Made by a program: the position numbers and the translations under genes | Shown here: piece after piece, positions 18,872 to 27,079 of the stretch | Position numbering within the stretch: position 1 is the stretch's first letter | Layout: the number at the start of each line of letters is the position of its first letter | NCBI GenBank assembly: GCA_022706235.1 | Contig: JAKJCY010000008.1 | Location: forward strand, 1-41,539 | Direction of reading: 5' to 3' | Source: Candidatus Hydrogenedentota bacterium | GTDB taxonomy: Bacteria > Hydrogenedentota > Hydrogenedentia > Hydrogenedentales > CAITNO01 | DNA: 41,539 nucleotides | Notes under the pieces: model-generated | The model's input: the letters and a program-made list of their open reading frames with translations, nothing else | What the model was told of the DNA's origin: nothing | Databases searched by the model: none

Positions 18872-19399
18872 TTATGCTGCTTCCGCTTCTTCCTTCTGTT
18901 TGCGAATTTGGTCCAATGCATTGACCAGGTTACGGGGCACTGCGGTCAGTACGCCAAGCATATTACGCATAGGCATGGTGAGGGTACCGACAACCTGCGC
19001 CAAGAGCTGCTCTGCGGGAGGCAAATCAGCCAACCGTCCCAACTGCTCGGCTGTAACTACGGTACCATTTAAAATACCTCCGTGCATGACCACAAAAGGC
19101 ACTTCTTTGGCGTATTCTTTCAAAATTTTCGCAGGCGCTACGGGGTCCTTACAAAACGCCCATGAAGTAGGTCCTTCCATCAGGCCGGCGGCAGCGTCAA
19201 GGTTCAACTCATGTAACGCACGGCTTGCCAGGGTATTCTTGTATACCTTGAACAGGGTATTGGCTTCGCGCAGTTGTTTGCGTAGTTCCGTTGCCTGGGC
19301 AACGTTCATGCCCACATACTGGGTAATAATGGCCACTTCATTGTTACTGATATGCTCCTTGATTTCGGCAACAATCTTTTCTTTTTCGGGTGTAGGCAA
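18872..19399 (-). CDS. rplJ: 50S ribosomal protein L10
   Basis: This 175-residue protein is L10, which anchors L7/L12 dimers to 23S rRNA and in many bacteria represses its own operon. Typical segments are 'KEKIVAEIKEHISNNEVAII', 'MNVAQATELRKQLREA', 'FKVYKNTLASRAL', 'EGPTSWAFCKDPVAPAKIL' and the C-terminal stalk-binding helix. The start codon is TTG 19399, fixed by an excellent AGGAGGTGA ribosome binding site about 6 nt upstream; no in-frame ATG is available before the conserved region. The gene is preceded by an L10-type leader with an attenuator. rplK and rplA are absent, and the upstream neighbour is the divergent trpC. Confidence 0.96.
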   Translation of the reverse strand: MPTPEKEKIVAEIKEHISNNEVAIITQYVGMNVAQATELRKQLREANTLFKVYKNTLASRALHELNLDAAAGLMEGPTSWAFCKDPVAPAKILKEYAKEVPFVVMHGGILNGTVVTAEQLGRLADLPPAEQLLAQVVGTLTMPMRNMLGVLTAVPRNLVNALDQIRKQKEEAEAA

Positions 19400-19593
19400 A
19401 AGGGTTCACCTCCTTCCATAGGGGCATCTGCCTTACGGAATTGCGGGCATAAAAAAACGCCCACGCCGTCAAAACGACAGCGCGGGCGGCGATATCTGAT
19501 ATCTATCAGTTCCGTCCGCAGTCTCGGCAGGGTATTAAGGCCTCTCGGCCACCGGCTGTCTCCGACCAGCAGTGCAGGTTAACTTCGTATACG
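19400..19593 (-). promoter_or_regulatory. Ribosomal protein L10 leader RNA
   Basis: The transcribed leader of rplJ-rplL is about 190 nt and rich in paired segments. On the minus strand it contains 'TTAATACCCTGCCGAGACTG' near 19538-19519, which matches the core of known L10 leaders that bind the L10-L12 complex. A terminator-like hairpin and then the ribosome binding site follow. I infer autoregulation by L10; a covariance-model search would confirm the class. Confidence 0.75.
19451..19488 (-). terminator. Attenuator hairpin in the rplJ leader
   Basis: On the minus strand, 19488-19476 (CGCCCGCGCTGTC) pairs with 19470-19458 (GACGGCGTGGGCG) around a 5-nt loop. Seven T residues follow at 19457-19451. 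It sits within the leader, 52 bp before the rplJ start, so it can stop transcription before the coding region. Confidence 0.85.
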
Positions 19594-19599
19594 AGTGCA

Positions 19600-19629
19600 A
19601 GTATAACAAAAGGGAAAGGAATGATACAA
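19600..19629 (-). promoter_or_regulatory. Candidate promoter of rplJ-rplL
   Basis: On the minus strand, TTGTAT (19629-19624) and an extended -10 TGTTATACT (TATACT at 19605-19600) are separated by 18 bp. The start point would fall near 19593, just upstream of the L10 leader fold. The -35 is weak, but the TGn extension compensates. Confidence 0.6.
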
Positions 19630-19676
19630 ATTCAATTCCGAAGGGATTTTCGTTTGGTCCAATCTTATTTGTATTC

Positions 19677-19705
19677 TTGAAGCGATGGCGTTAATTCAGT
19701 ATGAT
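19677..19705 (+). promoter_or_regulatory. Sigma-70 promoter of the trp operon
   Basis: TTGAAG at 19677-19682 and TATGAT at 19700-19705 have a 17-bp spacer. The leader to the trpC ATG would be about 75 nt. I see no Trp-rich leader peptide and no clear attenuator in it. Confidence 0.65.
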
Positions 19706-19786
19706 AGCTCTTGTCGCTTTTTCTGGCAGATACGTTTCATCCGCCTGACGAGCATGGAAATCACACCGTCTTGAGACACACCAGTT

Positions 19787-20569
19787 ATGCTACTTACCGA
19801 AATTGTTGCTAATAAAAGAAAAGAAGTTGCCGAACGCAAGACGAGGACGCCGCTGCGGGAGATAGAAGAATACCTGGAACGCGCCCCCCGGAGAAAGGAT
19901 TTTCGACTTGCCCTGCGCTCCCCCGGTATCAGCATTATCGCCGAAATAAAGCGGCGCTCCCCTTCCAGGGGCGAGATATTGCCCGGGGTGGACGCTGCGG
20001 AACTTGCGGCGATATACGAACAAGCCGGTGCCCGGGCCATTTCTGTGTTGGTGGACGAGAAATATTTCGGAGGATCCCTTGACGATTTGACCAAGGTCGC
20101 AAACCATACAAAGCTTCCCTGCTTGTGCAAAGAATTCATCATTGACCCCTACCAGATATTTGAGGCACGGACCGCAGGCGCCGACGCAGTGTTGCTGATT
20201 GTACGAATACTCACCGATGATGAATTAAAGGAGTTCATTCAACAAGCGGCCAGGCTTGAAATGGCGACGCTTGTCGAAACACATTCTGAGGAGGAAATCC
20301 AACGCGCCTTAAAGGCCGGTGCCCATATCATCGGTATAAACAACCGCGACCTGGATACCCTGGCCGTGGATATACAAACCACCATGCGTTTAAAAAACCG
20401 CGTTCCGGGGGGCAATATTCTGGTCAGCGAAAGCGGCATCAAGTCCCGGCGTGAAGTGCGCCTGCTGGACGACAGCGGCGTGGATGCCGTCCTGATTGGA
20501 GAAAGCCTTCTCACCAGCAAAAACATTCGGGAAACCCTTGAGGCGCTCCTTCATGATGACGAAAATTAA
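19787..20569 (+). CDS. trpC: Indole-3-glycerol phosphate synthase
   Basis: This 260-residue TIM-barrel enzyme closes the indole ring: carboxyphenylamino-deoxyribulose 5-phosphate goes to indole-3-glycerol phosphate, CO2 and water. Seen motifs are 'IIAEIKRRSPSRGEI' with the catalytic Lys, 'AISVLVDEKYFGGS', 'PCLCKEFIIDPYQIFEAR', 'GADAVLLI', 'LVETHSEEEIQRAL', 'IIGINNRDLDTL' and the phosphate-binding 'SESGIKSRREV' and 'AVLIGESLL'. Full normal length. No strong Shine-Dalgarno precedes ATG 19787. It is the first gene of trpCFBA and overlaps trpF by 17 nt. trpE, trpG and trpD are not in the window. Confidence 0.96.
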   Translation: MLLTEIVANKRKEVAERKTRTPLREIEEYLERAPRRKDFRLALRSPGISIIAEIKRRSPSRGEILPGVDAAELAAIYEQAGARAISVLVDEKYFGGSLDDLTKVANHTKLPCLCKEFIIDPYQIFEARTAGADAVLLIVRILTDDELKEFIQQAARLEMATLVETHSEEEIQRALKAGAHIIGINNRDLDTLAVDIQTTMRLKNRVPGGNILVSESGIKSRREVRLLDDSGVDAVLIGESLLTSKNIRETLEALLHDDEN

Positions 20570-21179
20570 AATATGCGGTATTACCAATGTTGAAGACGCG
20601 CTTGTGGCCTGCGAAGCAGGTGCGGATGCGTTGGGTTTTGTGCTGGCACCCGAAGCGAAAAGAAGAAACCGCTATATTGAACTAGAAGCAGCGGCAGCCA
20701 TTATTGCCCGGCTTCCCGAATTCGTTACCACCGTGGGCGTGGTTGTCAATGAAACGGTGGAACGCATGCGGGAAATGCTCCGGGTATTTGACCGGTTGCA
20801 GTTGCACGGAAACGAGTCTGCGGAAATCTGCGCGGCCATCGGTCCGCGCGCCTATAAGGCCTTTCGTATACACGAAGGTTTCAACAAGGAAGAGGTAACC
20901 GCGTTCCCCGGAATCCTTTGCCTGCTGGACGCCTGGTCGGCCGATGCACACGGCGGTACGGGGTGCCGGTGTGATTGGCAAATTGCGATAGAAGTGGGAC
21001 ACGTGAAAAAAATAGTCCTGGCCGGCGGCCTTACCCCGGAAAATGTCGAAGAGGCGGTACTGCGGGTGCATCCCTATGCCGTGGATGTGTCCGGCGGTCT
21101 TGAAGACGCACCCGGAAAAAAAGATCATGAAAAAATCCATACCTTTATCTACAACGTGCGAAAAGCATCCCTGGCCTGA
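20553..21179 (+). CDS. trpF: Phosphoribosylanthranilate isomerase
   Basis: This 208-residue TIM-barrel protein converts N-(5-phosphoribosyl)anthranilate to the carboxyphenylamino-deoxyribulose phosphate used by TrpC. It shows '[14 protein letters not shown]' with the catalytic Cys, '[14 protein letters not shown]', '[14 protein letters not shown]', 'LQLHGNES', '[14 protein letters not shown]' with the catalytic Asp, and '[12 protein letters not shown]' then 'AVDVSGGLE'. The start is ATG 20553 (or 20556), with GAGG at 20540-20543 inside the end of trpC. The overlap with trpC and the 53-nt overlap with trpB suggest tight translational coupling. Confidence 0.94.
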   Translation: MMTKIKICGITNVEDALVACEAGADALGFVLAPEAKRRNRYIELEAAAAIIARLPEFVTTVGVVVNETVERMREMLRVFDRLQLHGNESAEICAAIGPRAYKAFRIHEGFNKEEVTAFPGILCLLDAWSADAHGGTGCRCDWQIAIEVGHVKKIVLAGGLTPENVEEAVLRVHPYAVDVSGGLEDAPGKKDHEKIHTFIYNVRKASLA

Positions 21180-22362
21180 CGCGCGGGGCCGTTTTGGCGC
21201 TTACGGGGGCAAGTATGTCCCCGAGACGCTGATGTATGCCCTGGACGAGCTCGAGGCGGCCTACCGGTCCGCCATGGCCGATCCCGCGTTTCAGGCAGAC
21301 TTGGAACAACGCAGACAGCATTATGTGGGTCGCCCTACCCCGCTCTATTTCGCGGAACGCCTGACCGCCTCCCTGGGCGGCGCGCGTATATACTTTAAAC
21401 GGGAAGACCTGGCCCACACCGGTGCCCACAAGATAAACAACGCCTTGGGCCAGTGCCTGCTTGCCCGGCGGATGAATAAACCCCGGGTCATCGCGGAAAC
21501 GGGCGCCGGTCAGCACGGCGTAGCCACGGCGACGGCCGCAGCGTTGCTCGACCTCGAATGCGAAGTGTATATGGGCGCAGAGGATATGGAACGGCAACGT
21601 CTGAATGTATTCCGCATGCGCCTCCTGGGTGCGAAGGTCACCTGCGTTAACGCGGGATCGCGTACCTTGAAGGATGCCATTAACGAGGCATTGCGTGATT
21701 GGGCGGCCAATGTGGAGCACACCCATTATGTGTTGGGCACCGTTCACGGGCCCCACCCCTTTCCCATGATTTGCCGCGATTTTCAGGCGGTCATCGGGCG
21801 CGAAATGCGCGGGCAGATACTGGAGGCCGAAGGACGCCTTCCCGATATGCTGATTGCCTGTGTCGGCGGCGGCTCTAATTCCATAGGGTTGTTCTATGAT
21901 TTCCTTGGAGACGAGTCCGTGCGCATGATTGGTGTTGAAGCTGGAGGCACGAAACTCGTGCCGGGCATGCATGCCGCCCGGTTTGCGGGCGGGACCGTCG
22001 GCATGCTTCAAGGCGCCATGAGTTATGTACTTCAGGACAAAGACGGATTGATAGGCGGTACACATAGCGTTTCCGCCGGATTGGATTACGCCAGCGTAGG
22101 CCCGGAACATGCCTATTTCCATGATAACAAGCGCATCGAATACACCTATGCGACCGACCAGGAAGCGTTGGATGCGTTTCAGCGTTGTAGCCGGCTGGAA
22201 GGCATAATCCCGGCACTCGAAAGCGCCCATGCCCTTGCCGAAGTTGTCAAACGCGCGCCAGCCATGGCCACCGAGGCCATTATCGTCATGAATATGTCCG
22301 GACGGGGCGACAAGGATGTGGAACAGGCGGCCCGTTTTATCATGCAGGGCGAGGAGTTGTAA
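21127..22362 (+). CDS. trpB: Tryptophan synthase beta subunit
   Basis: This 411-residue PLP enzyme joins indole and serine to make tryptophan in the alpha2-beta2 complex with TrpA. Family motifs are '[15 protein letters not shown]', '[12 protein letters not shown]', the PLP lysine in '[19 protein letters not shown]', '[18 protein letters not shown]' and '[15 protein letters not shown]' for the PLP phosphate. '[16 protein letters not shown]' and 'SHALAE'-type sequence ('[11 protein letters not shown]') follow. It is the canonical TrpB1 type. I chose ATG 21127, inside the end of trpF; an earlier in-frame ATG at 21043 would add unconserved residues. trpA follows immediately. Confidence 0.96.
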   Translation: MKKSIPLSTTCEKHPWPDARGRFGAYGGKYVPETLMYALDELEAAYRSAMADPAFQADLEQRRQHYVGRPTPLYFAERLTASLGGARIYFKREDLAHTGAHKINNALGQCLLARRMNKPRVIAETGAGQHGVATATAAALLDLECEVYMGAEDMERQRLNVFRMRLLGAKVTCVNAGSRTLKDAINEALRDWAANVEHTHYVLGTVHGPHPFPMICRDFQAVIGREMRGQILEAEGRLPDMLIACVGGGSNSIGLFYDFLGDESVRMIGVEAGGTKLVPGMHAARFAGGTVGMLQGAMSYVLQDKDGLIGGTHSVSAGLDYASVGPEHAYFHDNKRIEYTYATDQEALDAFQRCSRLEGIIPALESAHALAEVVKRAPAMATEAIIVMNMSGRGDKDVEQAARFIMQGEEL

Positions 22363-22363
22363 T

Positions 22364-23245
22364 ATGAACCGAATCAGCCGCCGCTTTCAAGAACTCGCAA
22401 CCTGCGGGAAATCCGCTTTTATTCCCTTTATTGCCGGAGGCGATCCGAACCTTGCCGTTAGCGAAGATATTTTCATCGCCCTGGAGGAGAACGGGGCGGA
22501 TATTATCGAATACGGTGTACCCTATTCCGACCCTTCCGGAGACGGCGCCGTAATTCAGGAAGCCTCTTTTCGTGCGCTACAGGAGGGCGTTACGTTGCAC
22601 GGCATTCTGACTTCGGTCGAACGCATCCGGAAACGCAGCCAGGCGCCGCTACTACTGTTTACCTATTACAACCCCGTACTGGCTTATGGAGAGGCCGCTT
22701 TTGCGCGCGATGCCGCCAATGCCGGCGCGGACGGGGTACTCTGTGTGGATCTGCCCCCGGAAGAGGCGGACGCTTACCGCGACGCACTTCGGTCCAACAG
22801 CCTGACCTCGGTATTTCTGGCGGCGCCCACCAGCACGGACGCAAGGCTGGCACTGATCGGGAAAGCCTGTGATACCTTTGTCTACTATATTTCCCGTCTG
22901 GGCGTCACCGGGGAGCGTGCGGACCTCACCCATGACCTTGCCCGGGCCGTGTCACGGGTACGCGAAAAAACAGGCAAACCGGTTGCTGTCGGTTTCGGCA
23001 TTTCCACCCCTGAACAGGCCCAAGCCGTGGCACGCCTTGCTGAAGGAGTCGTCGTAGGCTCCGCACTGGTCCGCCTTATCGCACAGGTACAGGAGAAAAA
23101 TAGTGTTGCCCTGCAGGCGGGCGCTTTCGCCGCGGAACTTTCACGGGCGATTAAAGGGGATCTTCAGGACGGCTGGATTGGCGCCCTATCCAGGGAAACA
23201 GGATATCAACGAGGCAACCGAGGTCGTGGTGGGAATCCTACGTAG
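22364..23245 (+). CDS. trpA: Tryptophan synthase alpha subunit
   Basis: This TIM-barrel enzyme cleaves indole-3-glycerol phosphate to indole, which is channelled to TrpB. Motifs are 'FIPFIAGGDPNLAVSEDIF', 'GADIIEYGVPYSDPSGDGAV' with the catalytic Asp, 'LLLFTYYNPVLAYGE', 'GADGVLCVDLPPEEAD', 'FVYYISRLGVTGER' and 'PVAVGFGISTPEQA'. The ATG starts one base after the trpB stop, with GAGGAG at 22351-22356. At 293 residues it is about 25 longer than usual; the Gly/Arg/Asn-rich tail ('GYQRGNRGRGGN') after 'LSRAIKGD' looks like read-through past an ancestral stop. Confidence 0.95.
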   Translation: MNRISRRFQELATCGKSAFIPFIAGGDPNLAVSEDIFIALEENGADIIEYGVPYSDPSGDGAVIQEASFRALQEGVTLHGILTSVERIRKRSQAPLLLFTYYNPVLAYGEAAFARDAANAGADGVLCVDLPPEEADAYRDALRSNSLTSVFLAAPTSTDARLALIGKACDTFVYYISRLGVTGERADLTHDLARAVSRVREKTGKPVAVGFGISTPEQAQAVARLAEGVVVGSALVRLIAQVQEKNSVALQAGAFAAELSRAIKGDLQDGWIGALSRETGYQRGNRGRGGNPT

Positions 23246-23333
23246 ATCGCTGCGCTGAATCAGCACGGTGGCACAGTAATAATCCAACCGGGCAGGCTTG
23301 CCTGCAACACAACAAAAACGGAGATTTAAGACC

Positions 23334-23869
23334 ATGTATGTTCCACGTATGATTTTTCTTGCGCGCGGCTTGGGTCGCCATCGTGAAAAACTGTCCAGTT
23401 TCGAAATGGCGCTGCGCAACTGCGGCATAGCACAATTCAATCTGGTTCGTGTTTCGAGTATTTATCCCCCGAACTGCAAATTAGTCAAACCGGAAAAAGG
23501 GCTTGCGGAGTTGAAAGCCGGACAGGTTGTCCATGTGGTCATGGCCGAAGCGGCGACAAACGAACCTCAGCGGCTCATTGCGGCATCGGTCGGCGTGGCC
23601 ATTCCTAAAGATGTCAATCAGTTTGGATACCTGTCGGAACATCACGGCTATGGCCAAAGGCCGGTGATTACGCGGAAGACCTGGCCGCAGAGATGCTGGC
23701 CACCGTGCTCGGCGTTGAGTTTGACCCGGACAAGAGTTGGGACGAGAAGCGGGAGATTTGGCGCATCAGCGGGAAGTTCGTACGGACCACCAGTATCACG
23801 CAAACAGCCCTGGGTGACAAAAACGGGCGCTGGACTACGGTCATTTCCGCTGCGGTACTGGTACCTTAG
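23334..23869 (+). pseudogene. Pyruvoyl-dependent arginine decarboxylase, frameshifted
   Basis: The first part (ATG 23334, GGAGA at 23321-23325) reads like PvlArgDC: 'SSFEMALRNCGIAQFNLVRV', then the self-cleavage pair Ser41-Ser42 in 'VSSIYPPN', and '[10 protein letters not shown]' and '[10 protein letters not shown]'. After the AAA at 23656-23658 the family sequence continues in another frame: '[19 protein letters not shown]', '[19 protein letters not shown]', ending at TAG 23867-23869. One base is missing mod 3; adding an A to AAA would give '[12 protein letters not shown]'. The enzyme makes agmatine from arginine for polyamine synthesis. Both halves are well preserved, so this may be a recent mutation, an assembly error at a homopolymer, or a recoding site. 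Confidence 0.8.
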
Positions 23870-23968
23870 GCGAGGCACGCGCTTCGCCTCCCGGATTGGC
23901 TTGCAAAGGGATTCCGCTTTTGGAACTCCTGGCAGCGCCTGCACTCCAAGCAACGGAGAAACTCTTCA

Positions 23969-24913
23969 ATGACACGAGGAACCTACACCTATATTTTCGG
24001 TCCCGTGTTGTCCAGGCGATTGGGCAAATCACTCGGTATCGACATCATACCGTTTAAGACCTGCACCTATGACTGCATTTATTGCGAACAGGGCAGGACC
24101 ACCAACCGGACCTCGGAACGGAAAGAATATGTTCCTGTAGAGGAAGTCCTGACGGAACTTTCGCAGTTTCTTGCGAAAGGTATTCTTCCCGACTTTATCA
24201 CGGTCTCTGGGGCAGGCGAACCCACCCTGAACAGCGGCCTTGGAGATATCGTTCGGGGCATAAAAGCCCTGACTCCCTTTCCTGTAGCGGTAATTACCAA
24301 TGGTTCGCTCCTTTGGGACGTCAGGGTACAGCAAGACTTGCTTGCCGCGGACGTTGTCATGCCCTCCCTGGATGCGGGCAGTGAGGCCCTCTTCCGGCAA
24401 CTCGATCGCCCTGTGAACGACATACCCTTTGAAAAAATGGTCCGCGGCCTGATTGACTTCCGAAATGCGTTTCCGAATGAAATATGGCTGGAGATCATGC
24501 TTGTGGACGGTATCACATCCAGCGAGGACCACGTTCGTGCAATCGCTGAATGGGTCAGGCAAATCCGACCGGACCGTATTCAAATCAATACGGTGGTACG
24601 TCCCCCCGCGGAAACGTTCGCCCGGCCCATTGACCGCGAACGTCTCGAAACGCTGGCGGCATTGTTCGGACCGGACGCTGAAATTATTGCGAACTACAGC
24701 GGCACTTCCTTCGCACCGGAAGATACGCCCGATGCGGAGCGTATTGTGGAACTCCTGAAGCGCAGGCCTTGCTCCCTCCGGGAAATTGCCGAGGCGCTCG
24801 GTTTGCGACAAATTGAAACGGCCAAAACGGTCCAACTCCTGGTTGAACAAGAAAGAATCGTGGAAAAACACTTTGGCGACCAATGGTTTTTTGCTTGTCC
24901 CGGCGAAGAATGA
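23969..24913 (+). CDS. Radical SAM protein with C-terminal winged-helix-like segment
   Basis: This 314-residue protein has the radical SAM cluster motif Cys32-x3-Cys36-x2-Cys39 ('CTYDCIYCEQG'). It also has the SAM-binding 'TVSGAGEPTLN' and further barrel strands ('VAVITNGSLL', 'VVMPSLDAG'). The opening 'YIFGPVLSRRLGKSLGIDII' is typical of the COG0731-like group of Fe-S oxidoreductases, whose substrates are mostly unknown. The last 60 residues ('LLKRRPCSLREIAEALGLRQ') look like a winged helix. The start ATG 23969 has GGAGA at 23955-23959. It follows the arginine decarboxylase by about 100 bp and may share its transcript. Confidence 0.82.
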   Translation: MTRGTYTYIFGPVLSRRLGKSLGIDIIPFKTCTYDCIYCEQGRTTNRTSERKEYVPVEEVLTELSQFLAKGILPDFITVSGAGEPTLNSGLGDIVRGIKALTPFPVAVITNGSLLWDVRVQQDLLAADVVMPSLDAGSEALFRQLDRPVNDIPFEKMVRGLIDFRNAFPNEIWLEIMLVDGITSSEDHVRAIAEWVRQIRPDRIQINTVVRPPAETFARPIDRERLETLAALFGPDAEIIANYSGTSFAPEDTPDAERIVELLKRRPCSLREIAEALGLRQIETAKTVQLLVEQERIVEKHFGDQWFFACPGEE

Positions 24914-25093
24914 AAGGCGTCAACGCCCGAGAGACACATGCAATCATCCCGGGCAAGAAGGTAAGACATGCCGCACAAAACTTCTTGCGGGCGTACAAAC
25001 ACGCAGCACCGGCCTTGGTGTTGTGTTTTTTTTTACCGTTGAACAGTCACCCTATACAGGTACTCGGCCGTTTAATTTAGAAGGGTACTTTCC

Positions 25094-26125
25094 ATGAAAA
25101 ACGGAAGCGTAATTCACAATGCGCCCCGATTCATAACGGAAGCAGGCAAAAGCGGGTTTCAGGAGGTCTGGTATTTAAAACTAAACGACCCCGGGACGGC
25201 AAGGGCCTTGTGGCTGCGGTTTACCATCCTGATACGCCGGGATAAATCAAAAGAGGTCGCCGAGGTCTGGGCCATCTTTTTTGAACACGACACGGGCCGG
25301 ACTCGAAAAGCCGCCGCGAAACAGACCTATCCCCTGAATTCTTGTGTCACGGTCCCGGCGTCCCAAAACGTATTTAATGGGTTACGTATCGAAGATAATT
25401 ATCTTGGCGAGGACAGGACCAACGGGCATATCCATAACGATACCACCCGAATCGCCTGGGACCTGCAAATCATACCCGGCGCCGCGGGCGGTCATGACTT
25501 TGTGCCCGACAGGCTGCGCAAGTTGGGGCTGGTCAAAAACCTGGCGGTGACTGTTTTTGAACAGCAGCGCTATACCGGCTGGTGCGAGGTGAACGAGACG
25601 CGGTATGCCTTCACTGCGGCCCCGGGCATGCAGGGGCACCTGGCGGGGCCCCAAAACGGCCATTCCTGGTCCTGGGGCCACTGCAACTGTTTCGTGGATG
25701 ATGCAGGCGCCCCGGCCGGTTTAATTTGGGACGGTTTAAGCGCCCGTGCCAAGTTCGGCGGACTGGTCCCCCCCGCTCTTACCAGCATGTTTATCCAAAT
25801 CGGGAGAGAAACCCTCTTCCTGAATACCGTAATGGATGCCCTTCGCTTCCAGTCCCACTGCAGTTTTGACGGGTGGCACTTTACTACAACCAAAAACAGA
25901 TACTCTTTTGAGGGCAACCTGACAGCTCGCCTGGATGACTTTGCCTGCGTCACCTATGAAGACACAGACGGTTCCAATCTGTATTGTCATAATACTAAAC
26001 TGGCGGATATGACCCTGACCGTCACGTCTCCAGAGGGCAGGCGAACCCGGTACACCAGCACCGGAACGACCGCCTACGAAGTCGTCACACGAGAACCCCA
26101 CCCCGATATCCCCGTGCTACTCTGA
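25094..26125 (+). CDS. Unknown protein, possibly a lipocalin-like beta barrel
   Basis: This 343-residue protein has no signal peptide or membrane segment and is dominated by alternating strands. Notable stretches are 'LWLRFTILIRRDKSKEVAEV', 'HGHSW'-like 'NGHSWSWGHCNCFVDDAGAP', 'NGLRIEDNYLGEDR' and several Trp/Phe/Tyr-rich strands. The pattern of long beta strands with a central aromatic and histidine-rich segment resembles the CrtC/tocopherol-cyclase/AttH group of lipocalin-like domains, but this is weak inference and I do not assign a reaction. The start ATG 25094 has AAGGG at 25081-25085. It ends just before a large palindromic repeat. Confidence 0.6.
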   Translation: MKNGSVIHNAPRFITEAGKSGFQEVWYLKLNDPGTARALWLRFTILIRRDKSKEVAEVWAIFFEHDTGRTRKAAAKQTYPLNSCVTVPASQNVFNGLRIEDNYLGEDRTNGHIHNDTTRIAWDLQIIPGAAGGHDFVPDRLRKLGLVKNLAVTVFEQQRYTGWCEVNETRYAFTAAPGMQGHLAGPQNGHSWSWGHCNCFVDDAGAPAGLIWDGLSARAKFGGLVPPALTSMFIQIGRETLFLNTVMDALRFQSHCSFDGWHFTTTKNRYSFEGNLTARLDDFACVTYEDTDGSNLYCHNTKLADMTLTVTSPEGRRTRYTSTGTTAYEVVTREPHPDIPVLL

Positions 26126-26147
26126 ATAGATTTTCAAAAAAGATTGT

Positions 26148-26543
26148 GTTCCCAACTGGAATTCTTGTCATTACCCACATCTTTCCCTTCAGGATGGGGT
26201 ATTGAGATGCCGACGTATGTATTCAGAATCCCAACGGGATTCCATATCATAGCCCAGCGGTTGCGGTACCCCGCTACCCTGGGTAAGTGATGTCTCTTCT
26301 TCTCTCTTTTCTACTCCAACGGAGTTACGTCGGTTTTCTAATACAGTATTTGCACCAATGTAACGTAACCCCGTTGGGGTAAACGGGAATTGGGGGGTAA
26401 CTTCCAACCCAGGGTAGCGGAGTACCGCAACCCTGGGCTTTGTTCCTAAATCCCGTTGGGATATTGAATTCAAACATTCGTTTTTTGCCGCTACTATTCA
26501 TTGCCAAAAGATGTGGGTAATGACAAGACTGGAATTTGGGAAC
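26148..26543. repeat. Nested ~396-bp inverted-repeat element
   Basis: The outer arms 26148-26184 and 26507-26543 are 37 nt each and nearly perfect inverted copies, sharing for example CTTGTCATTACCCACATC. Inside lie two more arm pairs. One is about 60 nt, around 26230-26290 and 26400-26470, with TCCCAACGGGAT and CCGCTACCCTGGGT motifs. An inner pair has CCAACGGAGTTACGT against ACGTAACCCCGTTGG. No transposase is present. It looks like a foldback or MITE-like element or a large structured RNA. Confidence 0.75.
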
Positions 26544-26830
26544 GAGTCGAAAATCCAGTTCGACATTTTTGAAGTCATCTGCGTATAAGATCGCAAGAAA
26601 GGGACAGACAACGAAATAGCCAATAGAAGCAGAGGGCATCCATTCTTCATTTCTGATGGCTATTTCGTCATCAGTCCCTTTTTGCTCCGTTCTGCACGTT
26701 TCCAAGTTGCACTTGGGAACGCACTTGCCCGCGAAGATCCTCTTCGCAACTGTGATCGAGCGCGGGAGTACACCGTCCGGACCGATGCGAAGAGAAAAAT
26801 AGAATTTCAACAGAGCGTGCGTTCCCAAAT

Positions 26831-26905
26831 GGAATTTGGGATCGAGTAGGAAAAAGTATTTGGGAACGAGTCGAAAAAAAGTATTTGGGAATGAGTCGGC
26901 AAACC
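26831..26905. repeat. Three tandem 25-bp repeats
   Basis: Units at 26831-26855, 26856-26880 and 26881-26905 share the core ATTTGGGAACGAGTCG, with small changes. A further copy starts at 26531. Just upstream, GCGTTCCCAAAT at 26819-26830 pairs with ATTTGGGA in the first unit. Confidence 0.75.
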
Positions 26906-27079
26906 GGAATGACACTGGTCTGTTTGTTTTACACCATTTGCGCGCCATCTGTAAAGTTGCATCGGGAATAACTTCCTGCGAAAATATTCTTCTTGGGTCT
27001 GGTTGTTTCTCGAAGGTTATATTGGGAACGTACTCAAGAACCTCGCCCCGAAACGCTATTAACAAAAGGCAATTCCCTA

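Larger units (their letters stand above)
26126..27079. other. Repeat-filled intergenic region
   Basis: These 954 bp hold no convincing gene. They contain a nested palindrome (26148-26543), tandem 25-bp repeats (26831-26905) with an additional copy at 26531, and several versions of a GTTCCCAA...TTGGGAACGAG palindrome. The promoter of the SNF2 gene presumably lies near the right end but is not obvious. Confidence 0.65.

Noticed and set aside
21145-22230. 361-codon minus-strand open frame
   Set aside because: It is the antisense shadow of trpB, which is unmistakable on the plus strand.
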